From positions 43,321,707 to 43,385,706 of the forward strand of contig CANTUZ010000006.1 in assembly GCA_947846985.1 (NCBI GenBank): 64,000 nt of DNA, read 5' to 3'. A program made the translations under genes and the position numbers. Source of the DNA: Fratercula arctica. Lineage: Eukaryota > Chordata > Aves > Charadriiformes > Alcidae. Shown here piece after piece: positions 25,401 to 37,700 of this stretch. The notes under the pieces were generated by a model that made no database searches, was not told the origin of the DNA, and was given only the letters and a program-made list of their open reading frames with translations. Every line of letters starts with the position of its first letter. Position 1 is the first letter of the stretch.

Positions 25401-28400
25401 TGGGAAAACGCACTGCTGACTCCCAGCCCACGCTTTTCCTAATCCAAAAAAGAGTGACATCTTTCGATAATAATTATTGCACAGAAACATAGAAACGTAT
25501 CCTACTTTCTTAGTTTTTTTGCTTCTAATGTCTTCTGATGTTCTCACATTTAGCATTTAGGACTCTTGCCTATGGAAAGTTTATTTTTTGTCATATTTTC
25601 CACTTTGCACCGTGCTCCTGGTGAAAGGGAACGGATTCCTGATTACAAAAGGGAAAGAAATGCCTGTTTGCTATTTATCCAAGTGAAACCCAGGGTGTGA
25701 GGGGGGCCGTGCAGCCTGTGGAGCCAGCAGTGACACGGTTTTCTCACTCGGGACTCTCCGGGGCGTCTCTGATACCATCAGCTCTAACACAAAGTTCCTC
25801 CTAATGCCAAACTACCTTAAATCTGACTCAGGCGACCGGTGTGTAGGAGTGAAAAGATAATGCTGTAACTTGAGCCATTCAGAGTTCTGGTAGTCAGCGA
25901 AGACCTCTACCCCTAGAAATTACATTAGCAAACTCATTTCACTTAGCCTGCTGAACAGCCACCGCCAATTAAAATCAAACCAGGCTGATTTTGATTTGAT
26001 AACTTTTAGGTAAAATGTTCACTAGCCGTTTCTGATTTCTTGAGTCATCCAGCATCTCCACAACTATTTTTTATTATAATTGCTTGAAAAGGAGCTGTGT
26101 TTAGTTTTTAAATGATGATTATTGTTACGTTTCAGAAAGATTTTTGCTGCTAAAATAATGGTATCTAAGAAAACACTGCCAGGCAGGAGATCAAATTTTG
26201 CTACTTCTGCTTCAGTCGAGCAGGACTGGATGATCCCGAAGGCCATTTTTCCATCAGTAACCCAAACCCAACCTTCTCGATGATTGCAGTTTTCCATTTG
26301 TCAGGTTACAAGCAGCAAGTTATTTTTAGTGGAGATCCTTGAACTTGAGAAACCTGTTTCAGGAGAGATCAGTTTGAACCCATGACTTAATCCACACACG
26401 ACACAGGGCTGCGGCGACTCTGCAGCTCGCAGCGGTGATAAAAAGCAACGCTAGAAGTACTATTACTCCAGAATTTAAAATATTCACCATTTGTAATTTT
26501 GACTTAGTGCAGCATTGCCTAGTTCCTTTTTTTCCTGGCTGTTCTCTTGCTGCCTTGTCTTGCCCTGTTGCTAAGACCTAGGAAAAAGGAGTAGCAGTGG
26601 CTGGGACAGATTATGTGACGCTGGGGAGCAAGACTTAGACACTGAGTCACTCTGGAATTGCCACTCCGGGGTGAGACGTGACACGAGACATCTACTCTTT
26701 CTGGAAGGAAGCAGGAGCTGAAGCTCAGCCCGGGGAGGGGAGGAGGGAGCTGAGCACTAAGACCAGCGCTGAGCTGTGCTTCGCCCAGAGCCGGGCTCCC
26801 CCCAACAAGGAGAGCACCTCATCAGCTGGAAACGGTTATGCCACCATTTAAACCCAGGTGAAAATAAATAGGCTACTTGGCTGGGGTTTTGTTCCTTCAG
26901 AAGTACAACGTGGACTGGGGCTGTGTGGCGGCAGGGACAGTAATAATAGGAGAAGCCTTTCGGCCCTTGGGCATCGTTTTTGAAAGCACTGTTTTGAAAA
27001 GGCTGTAGTTTAAAAGGTGTCGTCTCTGCTGAGCTGCCGCTGTAAAAATCTCATTCCCACTAGATGTCTCTGCCGTCCCAGAGCAGTTGTCACACTGAGC
27101 ACCAGTGGCTGCCTAGAAAGGCCATAGGAATGAGCTGCTCGGAGTCTGAATTTGCCTTTTCTTCTTCCTAACCAGAGCTAAAGTTAGGGTAAGAAGACAG
27201 TTTCTCTCATAGTTTTCTGTTGCCTTACAATCTACATCTTGTCAAATAAAAAATACTGCTCAAAAAGGTAAGCTCCAAATATTTACCATCTGTGTGGCGC
27301 AGTCCCTGGGGCAGTTTGTAGGCAGGAAAAGCGGACTCTTCCCCTCCCGCATCAGCGAAACGGGCTGCCGGGGGCCGCGCTGCCCTGGCATCGCCAGCGG
27401 CCGCTCCTGGCGCTGGGGGTGACGGGAGGGACAGGCCACCTTCCCGGGATGCTGCCCGTCTCCACGTCTCTGGAGGCAGCGGCTGGACTTCCATGTTACA
27501 GTTCTGAAAGGAAGGCATGAACAAATCTCATTAATTACTATCAATGGAAACTAAATACAGCTAACATCTGTAAAAATGTCAAATTGCATTTTTGGATACC
27601 TTTCCAGTGAATTTCAGATTTTTTTTTTTATAAATTATTGTCATTTCAGTATTCATACAAGTTACAGAGCTGGGTGACTATGTGAGTTGAATATATATTT
27701 AAATAAAATATTAATGTAAACGTTATTACACGTCTACCTCTAGTTGCTTGCAGTAGAACGACGCTTTTATCTGACATTTACGAACAATTTATAACAAACT
27801 GCCTTTGCAAAAGGCTGCGCTGGGCCGACATGACAGACGGAATGTAATCAGTTTTGTAACAGCACTGTCAAAAGGCCACTTCCACTAAAAATACGGTTAA
27901 GCCTCTGGAAATTGCACGGCGTCTTTAAGCCTACCTGTAAAGGAACTTAACTGTCAGAAGGAAGGGTACCTCATTTATGCCAATACATTTTAAATTTAAA
28001 TAGTAACTGCTGATCCGCACAGAACTGACTGGGGATTGAGCGCTGATCGTCTGAGTCCTCTCAAATTACCTTCAACCTTGGCTCTGACATTGCTGGGCAG
28101 CACACGGCACCGCGCCGCGCAGAACCAGCGCGGCCACCCGCCCCCCGGCTCTGCTCCCAGCGCCTTTCCAAAACAGTTCAGAAAAAGGACCCATTTTTAA
28201 TACACTGCGCTGGTTCTCAATAGTCGGGTAAAGAGAGCTAAACGTTTTCCTACGCTTTTGGAAGTTAGGGGCTGCAACCAATGCAATTAAAAAGTAATTG
28301 TGTAATAAAAGCTGGGATATTTGTTCTTTAGGTGAACAGTGAGAACTCCCCTTAACAATTAAAACTGACAATTAATTCTTGCCTTACCTGTGAAACTAGC

Positions 28401-31400
28401 CACGGTCTGAGCTGTACGTAGTGGTAACTCGTGCATTACTTGTTTTCCACAGGACTAATTTAAATATGGCTTTAATACTGTCTGCTCAACTAGCAAGATT
28501 AATTTTTAGAGACAAACAGCCTAAGGCTGGCAAGACCTCTGGAATTAGTTCAATTACTTGAGCAAACACAGTTCTGTCTGAACCGTGGTCACAAATTTTA
28601 AACTGTGGAGAAATGTGGCTCCACCTGGTGCAAACCAGCTGGGGCAGGCCAGCTCGCCTTCTGGCTTCCCATGGAAATCGGCTTTTGCAGGCACAGGCAA
28701 ACCAAGCCGCTCGTGCTGCCCAGCTGATTCATAGCCCTGGGGGCACGTTGCTATACATTTTGCATTTTTCTTGGTCTGATTTTATTGCTTGAGGCCGTGG
28801 CCAAATTCTGAGCTCAACTTTGGCAATCTTCGCCGTTAACCTGATAAAGATTTTGCCCTAGAAATGCATTTGCTGCCTTTGCTCCCAGTGCCAGCAGTTT
28901 GTTACTCTCTCTGGTTACAAGAGCAATGCCCCCCACTCTCGGCCTGGCAGAAGAGGGTCTCTCCTCTTGGTGGATGGGTTTGTCGAGGAGTCCGTCCGAC
29001 CTCCTGCACGCATTGCTGTCAGACAGATGGAAGGAAGCTGAAGGAAGCAAGTGCCAAGTGGCCTTGCCCCAGTCATGAGAAAAAAAACCTGGTGGATGCC
29101 ACGGTGCTGAGACTAGAGTACAATTTTTTTTCCCCTCCCTCCCAGTGCCAGAGAGAGGAGAAGTGGCCAGGATTTAAGAAATAAATATGTCATCTCACAG
29201 AAGGCTGTTAAGTTCAGCATCTTCAACATGTATTTTTTTGGTCGTTTTGGCCATTGGGAATGGCAAAATGAGATAGCTGCAAATTACTGATAGTAACTCA
29301 GGAACAAAACTGCCTCTGCTCCCTGATACTTCAACGCGCGCTGCCAAAGTTTTTATAAATCAATAGTTACTGTACATGATGGCAACCGAGCCCATTTAAA
29401 CAAATATTATTTTTGGCTCAAATCCTGGAATCGATGCTAAACACTCACACTGGGGCCAGGTCTTGGATTGTTTTTTTGTTACGTTGGTTTTTATTTTACG
29501 AATGAGAATATATATATTTATGTGCCTCAGTTTTCACTCTGTTAAACAAAAACAAGAACAGAAGATAGAGGGAAAGGCTGCAAAATTAGGGCTGATTAAA
29601 AGAAATGCTGTTTCACGGGATGAAAAATTAAACTCAGGAATTCATTGCTACAAGATGTAAGTAAAGCCAAAAACTTAGAAACTCTCAAATGGATTATTGC
29701 TTGTAGAGACGATTGGAAAAGTAACATCCAAATACTTTTGAAAAGCAGCAAAAGCTTATCCTGCAGGCCTTGGAAGTGAGGTTGTATCCCAACGATGCGA
29801 CAGGCCACGGGCAGGCTGTGTCGCACACAGCTCTTTGCACTTCCCAGCACTTTCTTACGAGACATCGAAACCGGGTAACTCGTAAATAAGACACTGGACA
29901 CCAGACAACCAGGTCATCCAATCTGGCAGTTCCTACATAGCTTATATTGGTATTTTGTAAACAGATATTAAATAACTAAATGATATAAAATATTAATTTT
30001 TAAAAGGGAGCCAATCTCTCATGTTTCTGTGAATCTAACACAATATACTTCCCCATTTCCTTCAGCTGTCTCAACAAAAAAAAAAAAATCTCATTCTTTT
30101 ACTTTGCTGAAACCTTACAGATATGGAAGACTTTGACAATATGAGGATCTCTCTTGCAGTCCGCATGATATTTGTTGCCCTGACAACAGCACACAAGCAT
30201 TATTTATTAGTTCATACATTATTGATAATCCTCTAATTTGTGTGTGATGGGAGGAAGTTGGTCTGCGAGTAAGTTATAAATGGAAGGTTATCAACAACTT
30301 GTAGAAGCCGGTGACAATTCTATATATAGCTAGTGCCAGCCCGTGCTCTGCTGGTGCCACAAAACATGTTTCTCACCCACCAATGGTGCAAGCACAGGGT
30401 TAGGAATCTCCCGCAGCCATGAGTTTCTACTGCAGTCTATGTATAACAGTCATTTTTTTAAATCAACTTCAAAGACAGAACATTAGATTTTAACGATATG
30501 TCCTGATTATATACAGAGCCTGAAGAGAGTCTCGGAGTGTACACAGAAATGTTTTCTATTGCAAATTCTTGGGTGGGAAAATGGAAAATTTTGGAATAGT
30601 AGTAAAAGACAAAAATCTCTTCCTATAAAAAGCAGGAATTAATCTTCACCAGTTTGCACCTTACAAAAAATATGGTTCCACTTCTCTACTTAATGCTGAC
30701 TATATAATTCTGAAGAGGTATTATACATTTCATCAGAGACAAGAACAAAAAGGTCTCTGGTTAACACCGAGAGATAGTTTTACTTCTGCCTCGCTCCATT
30801 TACTTCATCAGTACCTGACTGCTGTCAGACCTGGCATCTTCGAGCACCAATGAAGAGACTGAGGGGATGTCTCATGATTCAGATTAGATTTCAACAGAAA
30901 AGCCTCCTGCAAATGAACTAAGGAGTATTTATTAATTTTTTTCCTTAGCATCTTCTTTGTGTATGCAAACGGGGTATTTCTTTTTAATGTTACTTCTTAA
31001 TTTTTATATGTATTTCTTTTTAAAACAAGGGGACTTCATAATTTATTTATAATAATTACATATTTTAAAATCTCACTAGCAATATTGTCCTTTGGTGTAC
31101 AATCTTAAAATGGGTCTGGCTCTCATTCTCATAAACCAGTTGCTTGCTGGCCCTTTGCCTATTTAAACATGTATGCAGGAATGCAATTTTCACCTCCAAG
31201 TGTTGAGCATCCCTACTGGTTAAAAATAATCCTTGTAGAGAAACTATAGCTGATGACTACCCAGATATAAAGGCAGAAATATTTCGGTAGTTCTCAGCAA
31301 TTGCACTAAATGTTTTCCATGTATTTTACATAGATGTGCTATTCTAAATAAGTTGATCACAATCGGGATCTTTTTTCAGTGCCACTATAATTGATTTGTA

Positions 31401-34270
31401 CTCTAGATGGAACAGAAAACATGAGCCAAAGTGCAATAGCTGTGAAAAAGAGACACTCAGCATGAAGAAGTATTAGTAGAAAATGTTTGGGGCAGGAACC
31501 TAAACACCTATCTGTGGAATCGAGAGAGAACAGAGAATTATAAATACCAACAAAACGTCAATATGGCAAAATGACCTTTTGTTCTAGATGAATATGTTCA
31601 ACAAAGCTCTGAAGTCTGAATCAGATTTAAATAGTCATATCACCAAATTGAGTAAGAATTAAGAAGGTAAATTAATTCCTAAGGGAAATCACTGTAGATC
31701 TCATTAGTTCAGGAACAAGATACCTTAAAACTTTTAATTAAAGATAATATTTACTGCAAATGAATAAGAGTTGGCAGGTTTCAGCAGAAACCATAATCTC
31801 ATTTATGCAAAGTTTTCTTATATTAAGGCAGACATCATTAATCTCATTGGAGATGCCCTCCAGACTGACAGTGCTGTAGCACTGAGGTGATTTCTTACAG
31901 AAGTCTTTTTATCTACACAAAAGAAATCTAACTCAAGCAGACACAAACCGTAAGAAGGCCTGAGCAATTAGAGATATCACTCTGTGCAAATAGAGTACTG
32001 ACTTTATCGTGTTAGTGAGCCTCTCATAATGAGCTCACTTCTAACGGGGCCCATCTTCCCACTAGCAGCCAAAAAATTAACGATAACTAGAACTCGTATT
32101 GCTTAGTTATCTATCTGCACAGTAATCCAGCTCTGGATCTGCTCTGACTTGGAAAGAAATTTCATCTTTTGGAGTCGGAGTCCACATAAAATTAAATAGC
32201 AAACTGTAGATGCTCTGATGTACTCTGAACAGCTGTTGGAAAGCTCCACATTTCTGTTTCATCGTTCTACAGAAGACGTTTCTTTTTACAAGGCTGAATT
32301 CACACAAAGGCTCCGTGGTGCGAACTGAACTTGTAGTCTGTTGTGTATATGTATTCAGAAACTGTAAATAGATTCTGTAAAAAAATACCTAGTTAGGTTT
32401 TGGTAGAAGACTGCAAACAATTTAACCAAACCAAAGCAAACATTTTGAGAATATAAAGCTCCAGGAGAATAAGAATTTGAAGGATTTTGTATTTGAGGTG
32501 CTAACTATGTAAGTGAACATTCTAGCATACCATGTCATAGATATCAATGAACTGCTATAATAGCAAGACCAAATTGATCCAGGGCATCTGTCTATTAATC
32601 AAAATATAATGACAAATAATTAATAAATAAGCACTGTATATGACCTAATCTCTATGGTAAAGCTACTGCTTATTGCATTTCTACTATGAATACAGTCTAG
32701 CTTCAGAGGAGTTTTAAAGAGCTTTAAAATCTGTGGATTGAAAGACTAACTACAGTGCAGATGATATTACTAGAATGTTTGTAATATTTTTGTGTGCAGT
32801 TTGAAACAAAGCTTGAATTCTGTCTCTGAGCAATAAAAAAGTTCTTTGATAACATCATAACTGGCACAAGATTTTGTTATGAAAAGCCCCAAAGCAGCAG
32901 AGTTCACTTCCATGACTACCGCCTGATTTGTTTTATTTGCTAATCTTTCATCAGAAATGTACAAACAGTTCACAGACTTCACCTGGATAATCAATGGGTA
33001 ACCCTTTTTCTGTCAGGCTTCCCTGCCCACCAGTCAGTCAGTATAAACGTTTTCACTGTAACAACTGCCCAAACTTGGAGTGCATCTTAAGGCTGCAATA
33101 TCACCACTTGCTTGGATCTAAAGAGAAGTCTACATCAGTCGACAGCAAAATCAATGCTCACCCGATTACAGATATTTTTCAAAAATATTGCAGGCTCAGT
33201 TCATTCATCTTTTATGTCGGTTTTCCACTTTGGGCCAAATACCAGCAGAGCTGCTTCTGCAGCATGATGGATCTTAGTGGAACGAAGGATCTGCTTTCAT
33301 GACTGCCATATAAATAGTCCGATGCTCTCTAATCCCACCTGGTTATCCAGGGCACATTTCCTATCTTTCCCCTAAAACTTGGGATATTGAAAGAGATGTG
33401 AAGAGAGGAGGAAAGAGCCTTCACCTGCCTCTCAGCAGGAGATGCAAGAGAGGAAACAACCCCCAGGCTCACAGCTTTGAGAACCTCTGCCATCTAGACC
33501 AGGAGAATATTTCCAAACACATGAACTTTTCTCCACAATTCTCCCATTTTAAGAATGAAGGTGACATTCCTAAACCTCCGGTTGTTTTAAACCGCCCTCC
33601 TCAGAACTAAGTTTATATTTAACCACGGTTCTTATACACACTCCTACATGTTCATAACCACTCTGCTCTTCAGGAAACCTCCCCATGTATTTGCTCCATT
33701 CTTTTACCGAAACCTTCCTTTGACGACCATGCCCAGTGACAGGGTTTACTGAGGGGTTTCTCCTTTACAGCTGCCCGCGGGGCTGTTTCTTCCCGACAAG
33801 ACGACAAAGACCTCTTTTTTCCCTTTCTGTTCAACCAGTAATCCTAACCAGTCTCACCCCTAAAGCCGGTACAGTTAAGCAATACAGAGTGAGCTGCTGG
33901 CCAGAAGGTAACTACCATAAAGCCTCAGAAATCGGATATGCCTTGTGAGCGCTTAGCTGGTGCGGAGCGAAAGATAATCCCGAGCCACACACGGCTGCGA
34001 CAGCCACCCGCAGCCAGAGCAGCGACTGCGGTCACATATCCTTCCTCCATCCCGGCCTCAGTTTTCCCTCGCTGCTGTATTTTTCCTGGAACAGCTATTT
34101 ATGGCTGCTTTTCGCGTAGGCCGTTGATGCTTCCCACTGAGGTGCCCCTGCTCCTCCAAAGGCTCCCGCTCAGGCAAACGCCTGGTTTCCAGCCGTTGGG
34201 AAAGGGGAGGCAGCACAACACGGTCGCTTTATTTTACTGCCACCTACCGGAAAAAATATAGTAATTCTTT
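22430..34270. other. RSRC1-MLF1 intergenic region, no gene recognised
   Basis: Nearly 12 kb without any exon I can recognise and without CR1. The DNA is AT-rich apart from GC-rich patches at about 27290-27490 and 28080-28170. Open frames over these patches (minus strand, about 95-100 codons each) have low-complexity Pro/Ala/Arg composition. The right end grades into the MLF1 CpG island. SHOX2 is not expected here if human order holds, because in human it lies on the other side of RSRC1. I saw no homeodomain. Confidence 0.6.
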
Positions 34271-34546
34271 TTAAGATTGCTAAGGACGGGACAGCGGGGG
34301 GCAGCGGCCACCTGCAAATGCCTGACAGGAGCTGGGGTGGAGGCCGGGCCTGCTCTCCGCCAGGGTCTGCACCCCCCCAAGCCGCGCCCGGCCCGGCCCA
34401 CCGCCTCCGCCGGGCTCGCCGGGGCTCGGGGAGCGGCAGGCCGAGGAGCAGCGTAGGGCTCCACGCCTGGGGTTGCCCCCGCTCCCCGCCGGGCCCCGCG
34501 GCGGGCCCCGGGCCGAACCTTCTGGAGCGGGGCCGCGGCGGTACCG

Positions 34547-34560
34547 GTTGCCACGGCAAC
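34547..34560. promoter_or_regulatory. RFX-type X-box in MLF1 promoter
   Basis: The 14 bases GTTGCCACGGCAAC are a perfect inverted repeat of GTTGCC around a 2-base spacer, which fits the RFX X-box consensus (GTNRCC, 0-3 bases, RGYAAC). It lies 157 bases upstream of the MLF1 ATG inside the CpG island. RFX factors with FOXJ1 drive ciliary genes. A role in MLF1 expression is inferred from position. Confidence 0.75.
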
Positions 34561-34716
34561 GACCGCCCCCGCCGAGCCCCGCCCCGCTCGGCTTCCTCAC
34601 AGCCGCGGCGGCCAGTGGGCGGGGCTCGCGGGAGTCACGTGGGGCAGCGGGCGCCGCCGTGAGGGGCCGGCGGGGCCGGTAGCGCTCACACCGTTCGCAC
34701 CGGTCGAGCCGCAGCC

Positions 34717-34763
34717 ATGTTCGGGGGGCTGGGGCGCTGCTTTGAGGAGGATCCCTTCTTCCG
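34717..34763 (+). CDS. MLF1: MLF1 coding exon 1
   Basis: Encodes MFGGLGRCFEEDPFF plus two bases (CG) of an Arg codon. Donor gtgagg at 34764. Lies in the CpG island. Confidence 0.93.
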
Positions 34764-37700
34764 GTGAGGGGCCCGGCCGGGGGGGCGCTTCCCGCCGCCT
34801 GGGGAGACGGGTCGGGCTGGTGGGCGGCGGGCCCTGGGGCCTTAGCGCCGCGGGGGTCTGAGGGGGCGGCCGGGGTCTGAGGGGGCGGCCGGGGTCTGAG
34901 GGGGCGGCCGGGAGGCCGCCGCCTGAGGGAACGATTCGAGGGTCTCGTCGCCCCGTGTGGGGTTAAACCACCGGTGTGGGTCACGGCCGCGCTCCTCTGG
35001 TTACCCCAAGCAAACGAAGGTGCAGAGTGCCCTTTAAAGCTATGTAGGGGTTAAATTGTTGCCAGGGATTTTAAATATCAGGGTCTTGTCTCTTACTCCC
35101 CTCTTCAGTAATGCTTGTAATATTTACTGTCTCATAGTGCCGCGAAAAGCTTAATTTCTTAATGACATCTACTGAGAAGAAATCTTCACCTCTGTTGCTT
35201 TGAGTTTCTTGAGTTTTGTTTTTTGAGTTCAGTTTTGGTTTTCTCTTCAGTTTGAAAGTGGGCAGGTGCTGGATTCTAGCTTTTCTGGATTTATTTATTT
35301 TTTTTTTACTGTCGTCTGTCTGTGAGCTCCTGTTGTCAATGCACATGCTAAACATCACACCGGGTGTTCTTGTGTTAAAACTTTGCAAGCGTGTGTGTGA
35401 GATCAGTAAAGGCAAACTGTCTCCTTGTACTGATTTCCTGAGCGGATGTCGATGCTTTGGCTCAGCAGATGGCTTTTTTTTTTAATTTCTGTACTGCGAG
35501 CACAGTGGTTGTGCTGGGGATAAAGCACGTCTATGTGTTCAGTTTATCAGAAATCAGTTTATTCCTGCTGGGAATCTTCTTTTGCCACTGGAACCTAAAT
35601 CTAAGTAGCGTCGTGTAAGTGCTCCCATAAAGTGCTGGGATAGCCAAAACTGCTGAAGTATCTAGTCTGGCCCCACTTCATGTCTTTTTGTCAGAAACTG
35701 TAGTCTGTAGCGGGTAAGACTGGGATCAGAGAACTCGGAGGAGTCTGAATGATTTTAGTAAGTACCACGTCTTTAGAAAAAACTATGTGGAGCTTAATTA
35801 CAAGCAAAGATAAGCAGTAATGCTGATGGGCGGATGAGGAGGGGTATCGCATCAGGCCTTGTGATGTGGGTTTGTTGACTGTATCTCTTAGTTACAGGAT
35901 ATTCTAGCTGAGGCTGCATTTGTACCTCTTAAAGGAGAATCTACTGCTTCGCTGCAAAAGCACGTTCCTAGCAGTGGGACAGTTTCTAAAGCTGTGCAAG
36001 ATGGATTAGTACACTTGGTTTCTAGGAATATGCACGCTATTATAACAATTCACCTGTTGCGTGCAGGACACACTATGCAGAAAGTGCACTATGCAAATCC
36101 TCTGCAAGAAATTAAAATAAAAATGGAAATTCTTGTTTGTAGTAATTTGTAGTGTGCTTTTAAAATATCAGTTGCTCTCCTCTTATTTATTCATTTTTAT
36201 TTATGCATTTTTATTGTAGCTGCAGATGCAGTTTAAATTGGGGGGGAAGATTACAGAAGATAGACAAAGGGAGTGTGTGTGAGAGAGATGAGAGAGACTG
36301 ATACTGAGATTCATTTCCTTGGCACTGTCCTTGTAAATCTGCTTTGCATGTAGTTAAGGAAGTCAGCTTATTACTTCAGATAAGATTAGCTTCCAAAATA
36401 GTGTAATACTAAGCTTCTGTTGCCTCAGAAGGAGAGGTTTTGACTGCTGAACTGGAAATAGCGCCTGGGTTAAAAGAAAAGTCTCAGGCTGTGAGCAGCT
36501 GCCCTGGGGAAGCGCTGGTCAGTCAGCCAAAGGGCTGCCCAGGCCCAGCTGGGTTTCATCCTGAATAGCCTGGACAGGTGCAGAAGTTGTATCTTCTCTG
36601 CCAAGTGCAGTTGGCCTCTGTTTTTAATTTACCAATGCTCAGCTCTTGTTTTGTTGTTCCAGGTGTTATATCCAGTGTGATTCTGCAACTTCAGGCTTAC
36701 ATAACTTCCTAAGTAAAAAAAAAATATATATATATATCTATCTAATAGCGAGTACAGTTTTCACTGATTCTCAACTGACCAGAAACATACGCTCAAGTAA
36801 GGAATAACATTATGTTTTTACTATAGCACTATGAAAGGTTTCAGCTGGAACATAGCGCCTTAAGCCTGAATCATACAAGAACTTACCAAGTGAGACGCAT
36901 CTTAGTGGAAATCCTTGCTCGCATCTGTGTTAGCAGCATCAGCCTTTTAAATCTCTTTCTCCGTAGAGTAGACATACTTGTTTGAGACTGTAATGATCTG
37001 AGAGGCTGAACATTTTTGTTCCCTTTATTGATCCCTGCAAACACCTGAATGTCAGGTGAAGGTCAGATTAACTGCTTATTAGATAAAATTTTGTTACTGC
37101 AGGATAACGGAACAACAAATGTATAAATCGTTTGTCTCCATTCAGGACTTAATTTTGAAAATAACTTACAGTGCTTAACATGTGAAGGGCACAAATTCTG
37201 TGTGCAGAACCCTTATAGAACCCCCTCTCTTCTTCCCCATCACTTTTATGGTATAATAGCGCAAAGTGTGCGGAAATCACATCTGTCTCATCAAAAGTAT
37301 CTTCCCTCCCCAACCCCCCCTTTAAAAAAGGTCAGATTTTAAGTCAGATGTGACCAATGGTAATTAAAGTAGGATGCTCTCCACCTGTTGCCATCCTATA
37401 AAATCTGTGATTTGAAAAAACAACTTAAGATCTTGCATCCTCTACTGGGGAGACTTTGACTTGTTTTGTGTATATATATATTTTGTAAGGGTGACGTACT
37501 CCTTTTGTAGTTATGCTTTGAGTTTTAGTCATCAGAGCCATCAACGTGGTAGATTTTAATTTCTTGGAAACCTTGTCTTCCAGTCAGATTCTCTGTTGAC
37601 TTTCTGTTGTTTTTGCCCTACTGAAATTGTAGTATTTCTTTCAAGCCTTGACAACACTAGATTTTTTTTTTTTTTCTTTTATGAATGGCTCCCTAAAATG

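Larger units (their letters stand above)
34280..34960 (+). promoter_or_regulatory. MLF1 CpG island and promoter region
   Basis: About 680 bases of very GC- and CG-rich DNA surround the MLF1 start codon at 34717, in contrast to AT-rich flanks. Visible elements are an X-box palindrome at 34547-34560, a GC box (gggcggggc) at 34617-34625 and an E-box (tcacgtg) at 34635-34641. I see no TATA box at a suitable place, which is normal for CpG-island promoters. The transcription start cannot be placed precisely. Confidence 0.75.

Noticed and set aside
22430..34270. Expectation of SHOX2 between RSRC1 and MLF1
   Set aside because: No homeobox sequence was seen on either strand, and in human SHOX2 lies upstream of RSRC1, so it should not be here.
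34280..34984. A 234-codon minus-strand open frame over the MLF1 promoter
   Set aside because: A composition artefact of the CpG island. It reads across the X-box, exon 1 and the minisatellite, and is almost only Pro, Arg, Ala and Gly.
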